Positions 44,200 through 51,748 of a stretch of DNA of 64,000 nt are shown here, piece by piece. Under the pieces are notes generated by a model. The model searched no databases. It was not told the origin of the DNA and saw only the letters and a program-made list of their open reading frames with translations. Both the position numbers and the translations under genes were made by a program. The DNA is from Roseomonas haemaphysalidis (GTDB lineage: Bacteria > Pseudomonadota > Alphaproteobacteria > Acetobacterales > Acetobacteraceae): positions 3,346,501 to 3,410,500 of the forward strand of contig NZ_CP061177.1 in NCBI RefSeq assembly GCF_017355405.1. The letters are read 5' to 3'. Position 1 is the first letter of the stretch. Each line of letters begins with the position of its first letter.

Positions 44200-44533
44200 G
44201 CAGCAATGTTTGCATGGAGAGATATAAGAAAACATAAAAAAGAGGTTAGTTAACTAAATGTGTAAGAGTTCGATCCCTGGCCTCTGAGCCAGTCTTGCCG
44301 CGAGGATCAGGGCGGCGGCGCCGAGAGCGCAGGGCGCCAGCGGGACTGACCGCCGTTTCGTTGTTTCGAGCGAGGCGGGGGCGACGGGATGGAGACCGGC
44401 AGGAGCGGTGGCGTAGCGTTCAACGTTTGGTTGAAAAATGATCGTCGGCTTGGCCGGATGGGAGTCCTCGTCCCGCCCGGCGGGAACCATCAGCAAGCGA
44501 CACAAGGACGCTTCGCTCGCCGCGCAAAGGCGG
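44200..44533. other. Intergenic region upstream of the EAL gene
   Basis: About 330 bp, noticeably AT-rich near 44200-44270, where the promoter of the leftward cyclic-di-GMP operon should lie. No promoter could be fixed with confidence. A short minus-strand frame exists but has no ribosome-binding site or recognisable composition. Confidence 0.45.
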
Positions 44534-45661
44534 TCACTCCGCGGCTGTCCGGACCGTGCTGCCTCCGAACACGACCTGCCGCCGCATCGAAGGCCGGGAT
44601 AGCCCGTAGATCAGGCGCGGCTCGGCCGGCGCGCTTGCCGCATTCAGAGCAGCAACGTGTTCGGGCGCGAGCGTCAGGCCGAGGGCCGCCACGTTGTCGG
44701 CCACCTGCGCGACCCGGCTCACGCCCATCAAGGCCGAGGCCACGCCAGGGCGGCCCATCACCCAGGACAGTGCCACGCGGGCCGGCGTCTGGCCGATCAT
44801 GTCGGCCACCCGGCGTACCGCCTCCACGATGCTCCAGTTGCGCGGAGTGAAGAGGCTATCGCCAAGCGGATTGGCCCCGTCCAGCCGCTTGTCGCCGGCT
44901 GGCCGCCGCTCTCCGGTCGCCGCATCTTTTGGCAGGCCGGCGCCGCGGGCCGGCGCGGCCTCGACCTTGGCGCGGTCGTACTTGCCGGTCAGCAGGCCGT
45001 AGGCCAGGGGCGACCACGGTACCATGCCCATGCCGAACTCGGCGGCGAGCGGAATGTGCTCGTCCTCCACCTCCCGGTTCACGAGGGAATAAAAGAACTG
45101 CAGCGCGACGGGTCCGGGCAGGCCACGCACCGCGGCGATCGTGGCGATCTTGGCGATGTACCAGGCCGGGGTATTTGACAGGCCCCAGTAGCGGATCCTC
45201 CCGGCCCGGACGAGGCCGGCCATCGTTTCCAGCAGTTCCTCGGCCGGCGTGACCCCATCCCACACGTGGACCCAGTACAGATCGACATGGTCCGTTCGCA
45301 GGCGGCGCAGCGAGGCGTCGAGCGATGCATGGACGTGCTTGGCGCCGTTGCCGCCGGCATGGGGCCCCTGCCCTGTCGCGAAGCCTGTCTTGGTGGCGAG
45401 GACCAGGCGGCCACGCAAGCCGCGATCCGCGACAAAGCGCCCGATCATCGCCTCGCCCTCACCACCGGCATACACATCCGCGGTGTCGATGAAGTTGCCG
45501 CCCGCTTCGACGTAAGCGTCGAACACGGTCCGGCTTTCCCCTTCGTCCAGGCCCCAGCGCGCGGTGCCAAAGGTCATCGTGCCGAGCGCGAACGGGCTGA
45601 CGGCCAGGCCTGAACGGCCAAGGGTGCGGTAGTCTGTCAGGGACACGGCCACTTCTTTCAT
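44534..45661 (-). CDS. Aldo/keto reductase
   Basis: A 375-residue NADPH-dependent oxidoreductase. YRTLGRSGLAVSPFALGTMTFG opens the barrel. The catalytic Asp-Tyr pair is in FIDTADVYAGGEGEAMIGRF, the lysine in LVLATKTGF and the histidine in HVDLYWVHVWD. The C-terminal cofactor region includes VALSWVMGRPGVASALMGVSRVAQVADN. The gene is divergent from a TetR regulator, and its ATGAAA start is part of a palindrome repeated at the tetR start; no Shine-Dalgarno is visible. Regulation by that TetR protein is likely. Substrate unknown. Confidence 0.88.
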   Translation of the reverse strand: MKEVAVSLTDYRTLGRSGLAVSPFALGTMTFGTARWGLDEGESRTVFDAYVEAGGNFIDTADVYAGGEGEAMIGRFVADRGLRGRLVLATKTGFATGQGPHAGGNGAKHVHASLDASLRRLRTDHVDLYWVHVWDGVTPAEELLETMAGLVRAGRIRYWGLSNTPAWYIAKIATIAAVRGLPGPVALQFFYSLVNREVEDEHIPLAAEFGMGMVPWSPLAYGLLTGKYDRAKVEAAPARGAGLPKDAATGERRPAGDKRLDGANPLGDSLFTPRNWSIVEAVRRVADMIGQTPARVALSWVMGRPGVASALMGVSRVAQVADNVAALGLTLAPEHVAALNAASAPAEPRLIYGLSRPSMRRQVVFGGSTVRTAAE

Positions 45662-45677
45662 ATCGTTCGCTATGAAA
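45656..45677. promoter_or_regulatory. TetR-type operator overlapping the aldo/keto reductase start
   Basis: Inverted repeat TTTCATA-N8-TATGAAA. On the minus strand the right arm TATGAAA contains the ATG at 45661. A copy with the same arms and spacer length covers the divergent tetR start. Confidence 0.75.
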
Positions 45678-45708
45678 GCGTGTTCCGGTTGCTCCCGCCT
45701 GTCAAGTG

Positions 45709-45730
45709 TTTCATATTGAACGCTATGAAA
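45709..45730. promoter_or_regulatory. TetR-type operator overlapping the tetR start
   Basis: Inverted repeat TTTCATA-N8-TATGAAA, the same arms and spacing as at 45656-45677. The right arm contains the tetR start codon at 45725. Binding here would directly block initiation of tetR. Confidence 0.75.
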
Positions 45731-46357
45731 AAGGCCACACCCCCGCCGCGCCGCAAGACTGGCCGCCCGCTCTCCTTCGACCGCAACGCGGCATTGGAAA
45801 AGGCCATGCACCTGTTCTGGCGGCACGGTTACGAGGCAACCTCGCTCACGGAACTGACCCGGGCGATGGGCGTGACGCCGCCGAGCATCTACGCGGCCTA
45901 CGGCGACAAGAAGGGCCTGTTCCGCGAGGCGGTCGCCCTCTACCTCGCTCGGCCCCTGCCTCCTGCCGAGATGGTCGCGCACGCCGAAAGCGCGACGGCG
46001 GCAGCGCGCTTCTTGCTGGAAGGCGCGGCCATGGCCTTCACCGGCGAGACAACCCCGCCCGGTTGCCTGCTGGCCAGCTCGGCGATCGCCGTATCGGCAG
46101 AGGCCGACGACGTGCGCCGTGAGCTGGCTGAGATCCGCCAGGGTGTGGAAGCGGCGCTGAGGGACAAGATCATCGCGGACGTCGCAGGCGGCCTGCTACC
46201 CGCGGACACCGACGCCACCACTCTCGCGGCCTACACCACCTCCGTGATCCAGGGACTTTCGACGCTGGCCCGGGATGGCGCCACGCGCGACAAACTGGTG
46301 GCCATTGCCCGTCTCGCCTTGAGCACCTGGCCCCTATCTCCCGCCGGGACTTCGTGA
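45725..46357 (+). CDS. TetR/AcrR family transcriptional regulator
   Basis: A 210-residue regulator. RKTGRPLSFDRNAALEKAMHLFWRHGYEATSLTELTRAMGVTPPSIYAAYGDKKGLFREAV is a complete TetR DNA-binding domain (about residues 10-65), of the group with the RxxGRP lead. A helical C-terminal domain with TTPPGCLLASSAIA follows; the conserved GC motif is typical of this subgroup. The start at 45725 lies within the operator and lacks a Shine-Dalgarno, as does the divergent reductase gene. It probably autoregulates and controls the reductase. Confidence 0.88.
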   Translation: MKKATPPPRRKTGRPLSFDRNAALEKAMHLFWRHGYEATSLTELTRAMGVTPPSIYAAYGDKKGLFREAVALYLARPLPPAEMVAHAESATAAARFLLEGAAMAFTGETTPPGCLLASSAIAVSAEADDVRRELAEIRQGVEAALRDKIIADVAGGLLPADTDATTLAAYTTSVIQGLSTLARDGATRDKLVAIARLALSTWPLSPAGTS

Positions 46358-46868
46358 AGTCAGGCGACTGCTCCATGAAGTCGAGTGATCGAACCAGGAT
46401 CAGGACAATGTCCGCGTTGGCTAAAGCTCGAAGCAAAGCGGAGATGAAGTCCTGTGTCATTTCCAGAGCGCTTGGCCAGGGCAGCAAGCCAATCGTCGCG
46501 CAGGACCCGAGCGGAGCGTCCGATGCTTCCAGGCTTAGAAATTGACTTTATGTTTTGGATAGCTGCGGGTCGCTGACTGCCAGCGCGTCGGGCGAGAATG
46601 TCATACCCACCTTCCGGCTTGTTGGGCGACCGGATAGCTGCGCATCGACTTTGGCCGAATCAGCACTGTCCTGAGCATCTCAACATGGAAACCGGTCACT
46701 ACGACCATCACGGGACCCAGCTTGACCCTACACCCAGGCACCCTGCCACGTGCCTCGCGCCCGGCACGATATTTTGGCAGTATGATCGGCTCCAGCCAGG
46801 GGCAGTGGCTGACTCCCCGGTTCTGATAGTGGTGGCTTGCGGTGCCGCGCCACGAGGATGGCCGATGC
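46358..46868. other. Gene-poor region
   Basis: About 510 bp between tetR and the FAD monooxygenase, less GC-rich than its surroundings. A 12-bp palindrome ACTTCGTGAAGT overlaps the end of tetR. Small frames on both strands carry no recognisable motif. It may be residual DNA from a former gene. Confidence 0.4.
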
Positions 46869-48059
46869 CTACAACGCAGCCGTCGCCGGATTATAGGTGT
46901 AGAGTTCCGGGTCGGCATTTGGCCGGGGCCTGGTCGCATAGGCATCGGTGTCACTGTCCTGGTAGACTTCGCCCTGCTCGCGGGAATTGATGAGCACATG
47001 GCGGGTGCGAGGCTGGCGCACCCGCTCGTAGTTCAGGAACGCCGCCTCAAGGTCGTCTGGGGAGGCCGCGCAAGCCCTGGCCAGCACCACCGCATCCTCG
47101 ATCGCCATGGCACCGGCCAGGCCCAGGAAGGGCAGGATGGGGTGCGCGGCATCGCCCAGCAACGTGATCCGCCCGTCGCTCCAACGTGGCAGGGGGTCGC
47201 GGTCGTACAGCGCCCACTTGATCAGCTGGTCCCCGGGTGCCTCGGCAATCACACCGGTCAGGCTTTCGTGCCATCCGGCGAACTGCGCCCTGAACTCCTC
47301 GTGCGTCGCGGGGGTGGACCAGCCTTCCTCTTGCCAGTCTCCGGTCCGCACGATGCCGACGCAGTTCAGGATGGTGCCGCGACGCACCGGGTACTGATTG
47401 AAGATCCGGCCCGGGCCGATATAGGTGCCCGAGGTCCGCCCGCCGAGTGCGTCGCGCACCCGCTCCATCGGTATCAGGCAGCGATAGGCGACCTGCCCAC
47501 GGAACTGCGGCGTGCCGGTATCGAACAACTGGGCGCGGATCGGCGATCGCGCCCCGTCGGCGCCCACCAATGCGTCGCCTTCCACCCGCGTACCATCCGC
47601 CAGGACGGCGACGACGCGGCCGCCCCCCTGCTCCACCCGCGCGACGCGGCAACCGAGGCGCAGCGTATCCGGACTAGCGGCTCGGATCGCGCTTTCCAAC
47701 ATCGCCAGAAAATCGGCGCGATGAACGCGGTGGTACCAGGTGACGCCATCCGCATCGGCGGCGTGGCCGGCGCTCATCAGCTCCGCGATGGCCTCACCGG
47801 TCCGGTGGTGGAAGACCCAGGAGCTGGGCGAAGGATCGGCGAACCGCCGGAATGCCGCGCCCAGGCCAAGGTAGTCGATGGCGCGCGTTGCGCTGGGCTG
47901 CACCGTCAGGCCAGCGCCGACATCGCCCAGCACCGGCGCCTGCTCCAACAGGGTGACGGAAAAGCCGGCGCGGATCAGGGCCAGGGCCGCCGTCATGCCG
48001 CCGATGCCGCCACCCGCGACCATGATCCGGGCGGGGCGGTCCGAGTTCGTGGATGCCAT
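46869..48059 (-). CDS. FAD-dependent aromatic monooxygenase (salicylate hydroxylase/UbiH-like)
   Basis: A 396-residue flavoprotein. The FAD-binding GGGIGG motif lies at about residues 16-21 in RIMVAGGGIGGMTAAL. The second motif, DALVGADGARSPIR, gives the DG signature, and the third is LLGDAAHPILPFLGLAGAMAIEDAVVLA. These place it with class A single-component hydroxylases such as salicylate or 6-hydroxynicotinate hydroxylases. Start ATG 48059 is chosen by the FAD motif position. It is divergent from alpha/beta-hydrolase genes; an aromatic ring hydroxylation in the same pathway is plausible. Substrate not identifiable. Confidence 0.88.
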   Translation of the reverse strand: MASTNSDRPARIMVAGGGIGGMTAALALIRAGFSVTLLEQAPVLGDVGAGLTVQPSATRAIDYLGLGAAFRRFADPSPSSWVFHHRTGEAIAELMSAGHAADADGVTWYHRVHRADFLAMLESAIRAASPDTLRLGCRVARVEQGGGRVVAVLADGTRVEGDALVGADGARSPIRAQLFDTGTPQFRGQVAYRCLIPMERVRDALGGRTSGTYIGPGRIFNQYPVRRGTILNCVGIVRTGDWQEEGWSTPATHEEFRAQFAGWHESLTGVIAEAPGDQLIKWALYDRDPLPRWSDGRITLLGDAAHPILPFLGLAGAMAIEDAVVLARACAASPDDLEAAFLNYERVRQPRTRHVLINSREQGEVYQDSDTDAYATRPRPNADPELYTYNPATAAL

Positions 48060-48226
48060 TGTGACCTGCGGGCTTTCGTGTTTGCGCGGGACAGGACCTG
48101 GAAGACCGCTCGCCGCGATGCTGTGCGGCGGCTGCACAGGAATGGTAACCAAGGGCTTTCGGATTGCAAGACGGCGTGCCGCTTCGTATCGTTTATTGAA
48201 ATGACGCGGTGCCGACCAGGAGGCCC

Positions 48227-49030
48227 ATGCCCGTCCGCCGATCCTATGTCGACCTCCCCTTCGGGCAGATGCACCTGCGCCACGCGGGAAAGGGCGCAGC
48301 CGCCGGCAGGCCGCCGCTGCTTTGCCTGCACATGAGCCCAGCCTCCGGCCTCGTCTACGAACGTTTCCTCGACGCGATGGGCCATGACCGCGTGGCCATC
48401 GCGCCAGATACGCCGGGCTTCGGACAGTCCGACCCGCTGCCGGAATTTCCTGAGATCGCCGACTACGCCCGCACGATGTGGAGCTTGGTGGACGCGCTGG
48501 CCTTGCCGGGCCCGGTGGACCTGATGGGCTACCACACCGGTTCCCTGACCATCGCCGAGATGGCGCGCCAGGCGCCGGACCGGGCGCGCCGGCTGATCCT
48601 GGTATCCGCCCCGATCTATACGGAGGAGGAGCGCGCCGCCTTGCGCGCCCTGTACCGCCCCGGCCCGATCTTCACCGCGGATGGCGCGCAGCTCCTGGAA
48701 CTCTGGCGCTGGTTCCTGGTGTTTTTTCGCGTCGGCCAGGACAACACGCTGGAAGACGCCGCCCGCATCTTCTACGAGCGCCTGTCCGGCCGGGAGCGGC
48801 ACTGGTGGGGCCACCGCGCGGCCTTCAACTACGACCTCGCGCCCGTGCTGTCAGCGCTGCCACATCGGGTAACGGTGCTGAACCCGGACGACGACTTGGC
48901 GGCCAACACGCCGCGCGCCGCGCCGCTGCTGCGCGATGGGCGCGTGCTGGACCTGCCCGCCTTCACCCACGGCTTCCTGGATACGCATACGGCGGAGGCG
49001 GCGCGGCTAGTCCGTGAACTGCTTGACTGA
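48227..49030 (+). CDS. Alpha/beta-hydrolase fold protein with GxHTG nucleophile elbow
   Basis: A 267-residue protein with the usual fold order: LCLHMSPASG (oxyanion loop), APDTPGFGQSDP, then the elbow at GYHTGSL (residues 101-105 and on), then PDDDL (acid) and FTHGFLD (histidine). Normally the elbow is GxSxG; here His103 stands where the nucleophilic serine belongs. AGGAGG precedes ATG 48227. It overlaps the next, related gene by 17 bp. Whether it is a hydrolase, lyase or cofactor-free enzyme is open. Confidence 0.82.
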   Translation: MPVRRSYVDLPFGQMHLRHAGKGAAAGRPPLLCLHMSPASGLVYERFLDAMGHDRVAIAPDTPGFGQSDPLPEFPEIADYARTMWSLVDALALPGPVDLMGYHTGSLTIAEMARQAPDRARRLILVSAPIYTEEERAALRALYRPGPIFTADGAQLLELWRWFLVFFRVGQDNTLEDAARIFYERLSGRERHWWGHRAAFNYDLAPVLSALPHRVTVLNPDDDLAANTPRAAPLLRDGRVLDLPAFTHGFLDTHTAEAARLVRELLD

Positions 49031-50699
49031 CGCGGTGATCGCCCACGCCTTCGCGCAGGTCGGCAACCGCCGGGTGCACTACGCGCGCGGCGGCGAAGGC
49101 CCGCCATTGATCATGCTGCACGCCGCACCCTGCTCGGCCAAGGTGATGCGGCCGATCCAGAAGGTCTTCGCCACCCGCTTCACCACCTTCGCCTTCGACC
49201 TGCCGGGCTGCGGGCTGTCCGACCCGCTGCCGGCCGGACCGCTGGCCACCGAGGATCTGGCCGACGCCATCCTCGCCACCCTGGACGCGCTCGGGCTGGG
49301 CCGCGTGCTGGCCTATGGCCGGCATACCGGGGCGGGCGTCGCGGTGGAGCTGGCGCACCGGCACCCGGAGCGCGTGGCCATGGTGCTGACGGACGGCTTT
49401 CCCGTCTTCGCCGCGCCGATGTCCGAGCAACGCATCCACGAGAACCTGCCGCCGATCGTACCGCGCTGGGACGGCACGCATCTGCTCTGGTGCTGGTACC
49501 GCTACCGCGAGCAGCACATCTTCGCGCCCTGGGACCGGCCGCTGGCGGAATGCCGCGCCGATACCGACGTGCCGGACCCGGACTTCCTGCACCGCGGCAC
49601 CGTGGAACTGCTGGAAGCGGGCGACGAGTACCGCCGCATCTTCGCCTCCGCCTTCCGCCATGCCGGGCTGGGCATGATCGGCGCGCTGCAGGTGCCCGTC
49701 TGCTTCGGCACGCGCCCCGGGGACAGCCTGCACAGCAGCCGGACGCTGTACCCGCCGGAGGCCTGGACCGAGGTGCTGCCGCGCGAGCAGATTGCCGCCG
49801 CGATGCGGGAGCGCGAGATCCTGTCCCGCCACGCGCAGGGCCTGCCCGCCGCCCCGCCCCATGCCGGCCGGCTGGCGCCTGGCCCAGGCGGCATCGACTA
49901 TCTGCAAACGCCCGCGGGAGAAACGCTGGTCCGTGCCTATGGGCTGGAGCGCGAGCGGATGCCCGTGGTCGTGCTGCACGACATTCCCGGCGCTTCCGCG
50001 CTGGACGACGCACTGCTGCGTGAGCTAGGGACCCTGCGCCCGTCCATCGGCTTCGACCTGTCGGGCCTGGGTGAGTCCGCGCCGCCGCCGGGGCAGGCCA
50101 TCTCAGTCGGCCTTTGGGTGGAGCAGCTCCGCGCCGTCTGCCGCAGCCTGGGCCTGGAGCGGGTGCACCTGCTGGCGCAGGGCGCCGCCGCCGCCGTGGC
50201 GGCCGAGGCCGCCCTGGCCGCGCCGGGCCTCGTCGCCGGGCTGACGCTGCGCTCCCCGCCCATCCTGACCCCGGCGCTGCGCCGGGACTTCCTGGACCAC
50301 CCCATCCCCGCCGCCGATCCGGTGGAGGACGGGTCGCACCTGCTGCGGCTGTGGCACCAGCTACGGGACCAGGAGCTGTTCTTTCCCTGGTTCCGGCGCA
50401 CGCGGGACCATGCGCGCGGCAACGCCCCACGCTTGCAACCGGAGGCCCTGCAGGCCCGCGCGCGGGCTTGCCTCAAGCAGCCGCACAGCCTCGCCCCCGC
50501 CTGGGCCACCGCCATGGCCTATCCGCTGGAACAGCGGCTGGCCCAGCTGCGGGCGGCGGTCGCCCTTGCCTCCCACCCCGCCGACATATTCGCGCCCCGC
50601 GCCGCCGCCGCTGCTTCCTTCCTGGGCCGAGAGGCATTACCCATGCCGGAAGATGCCGGACTGGCGGCGTCCACCCTGGATCAGAGTATCGGCCCGTGA
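49014..50699 (+). CDS. Tandem alpha/beta-hydrolase protein (two fused domains)
   Basis: A 561-residue protein made of two homologous halves. Half one (about 1-275) has LHAAPCS, FDLPGCGLSDPL and elbow YGRHTGAG (His104). Half two (about 290-530) has LHDIPGA, FDLSGLGES and AQGAAAAVA at the elbow, which has lost both Ser and His. The lid segments align: WDGTHLLWCWYRYREQHIFAPW (152-173) and EDGSHLLRLWHQLRDQELFFPW (438-459), proving internal duplication. The start is GTG 49014 or a later TTG/GTG. The second half probably has a structural or regulatory role. Confidence 0.82.
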   Translation: MNCLTDAVIAHAFAQVGNRRVHYARGGEGPPLIMLHAAPCSAKVMRPIQKVFATRFTTFAFDLPGCGLSDPLPAGPLATEDLADAILATLDALGLGRVLAYGRHTGAGVAVELAHRHPERVAMVLTDGFPVFAAPMSEQRIHENLPPIVPRWDGTHLLWCWYRYREQHIFAPWDRPLAECRADTDVPDPDFLHRGTVELLEAGDEYRRIFASAFRHAGLGMIGALQVPVCFGTRPGDSLHSSRTLYPPEAWTEVLPREQIAAAMREREILSRHAQGLPAAPPHAGRLAPGPGGIDYLQTPAGETLVRAYGLERERMPVVVLHDIPGASALDDALLRELGTLRPSIGFDLSGLGESAPPPGQAISVGLWVEQLRAVCRSLGLERVHLLAQGAAAAVAAEAALAAPGLVAGLTLRSPPILTPALRRDFLDHPIPAADPVEDGSHLLRLWHQLRDQELFFPWFRRTRDHARGNAPRLQPEALQARARACLKQPHSLAPAWATAMAYPLEQRLAQLRAAVALASHPADIFAPRAAAAASFLGREALPMPEDAGLAASTLDQSIGP

Positions 50700-50757
50700 C
50701 CACGGCATCAGCCCGCTCCCTCCGCGCCCCCGCCCACCGGGCAAGTTTCCCCGCACC

Positions 50758-51645
50758 ATGACGCGACCGGCGCCGAAGGATTCCAAGACCAAGCCGGATG
50801 ACAGCGAGCCCCGCTCCCCCGGTGGCTCGCAGACCGTCGACCGGGCGCTGGCGCTGGTGCAGCTGGTGGCGGCCCAGGCCGGCCAGGGGCTGCGCCTGTC
50901 GGAACTGGCGGCGGCCAGTGGGCTGGACCGGGCGACCACCTATCGCCTGCTGGTCAGCCTGACCAACCGGGGCTTCCTGGACCAGGATTCGGTCTCCAAG
51001 CGATATCGCCTGGGATTGGAGTTTTTCGCGCTCGCCGCCACGGCCTCCAATCAGATCGACCTCGGCGCCGTCGCGCGGGACGTGCTGCAGCTACTGGCGG
51101 AACAGAGCGGCGACACCGCGATGTTCTGCGTTCGCTCCGGCCAGAGCCTGTTCTGCGTGGATGTGGAGTTCGGCGACTTTCCGGTCAAGGCGGTGCCGAT
51201 GGACATCGGCTCCCACCGCCCGCTGGGCGCCGGTAGCGCCAGCCTCGCCATCCTGTCCGCCATGCAGGACTACGAGGTGGAGGCGGTGCTGAAGCGTAGC
51301 GCCGCCCGGCTGGCCGAGTTCCCCAACCAGGACCCGGACACCATCCGCCGCGCGGTGGCCGAATGCCGCGCGCGCGGCCACGCCCTGGCGCCGGAGGACC
51401 CGGCGGGCCGCATCATGGGCCTGTCGGTCGCCATCACCAGCAGGACCGGCCGGCCGCTGGGCGCGCTGACGCTGGCCGGCATCCCGGAACGGCTGGCGCC
51501 CGAGCGCATCGTGGAGCTGAGCGGCATCCTGTCCGGCGGCGAGGCGACGCTGACCGACACGATGCTGCGCATGCCCTCCGGCGAGCGCCACAGCGCGCGG
51601 TGGATGAACGGCACGGCGGGTGGGCGCAAGGCCAAGGCGGGATGA
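50758..51645 (+). CDS. IclR family transcriptional regulator
   Basis: A 295-residue regulator. After a polar N-terminal tail, QTVDRALALVQLVAAQAGQGLRLSELAAASGLDRATTYRLLVSLTNRGFL is the winged-helix domain (about 25-75). The effector domain follows with GAGSASLAILSAM and a C-terminal ligand-binding region (PAGRIMGLSVAITSRTGRPLGALTLAGIPERL). The long frame upstream is not supported; ATG 50758 begins the tail. It is central to this locus and may control the hydrolases, the ligase and the ABC importer, where a palindrome of IclR type lies upstream. Confidence 0.87.
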   Translation: MTRPAPKDSKTKPDDSEPRSPGGSQTVDRALALVQLVAAQAGQGLRLSELAAASGLDRATTYRLLVSLTNRGFLDQDSVSKRYRLGLEFFALAATASNQIDLGAVARDVLQLLAEQSGDTAMFCVRSGQSLFCVDVEFGDFPVKAVPMDIGSHRPLGAGSASLAILSAMQDYEVEAVLKRSAARLAEFPNQDPDTIRRAVAECRARGHALAPEDPAGRIMGLSVAITSRTGRPLGALTLAGIPERLAPERIVELSGILSGGEATLTDTMLRMPSGERHSARWMNGTAGGRKAKAG

Positions 51646-51653
51646 AGGCAAGC

Positions 51654-51677
51654 GGTTCTTTTTTGGAAAAAAGAACC
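51654..51677. terminator. AT-rich perfect hairpin between convergent genes
   Basis: Arms GGTTCTTTTTT and AAAAAAGAACC around GG form an 11-bp perfect inverted repeat, followed by a run of A. A GC hairpin (GGCGCGGC with GCCGCGCC, 51696-51726) and a short stem ACTTT/AAAGT with CTTTTTG (51727-51747) come next. Between the convergent iclR and acyl-CoA ligase genes this cluster probably terminates transcription in both directions. Confidence 0.6.
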
Positions 51678-51748
51678 AAAAAACTTCGTCAGTTTGGCGC
51701 GGCACGTGAACTGCAGGCGCCGCGCCACTTTCAGACAAAGTCTTTTTG

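Noticed and set aside
44262..44290. Sequence resembling the T-arm and 3' end of a tRNA (GTTCGATCC then CCTCTGAGCCA)
   Set aside because: The flanking bases do not form a T-stem and no matching 5' half or cloverleaf is present.
44254..44505. Small minus-strand open frame upstream of the EAL gene
   Set aside because: No supporting start signal, composition or similarity; treated as non-coding.
46842..48335. Long plus-strand open frame over the monooxygenase gene
   Set aside because: Antisense to a clear FAD monooxygenase; no motifs of its own.
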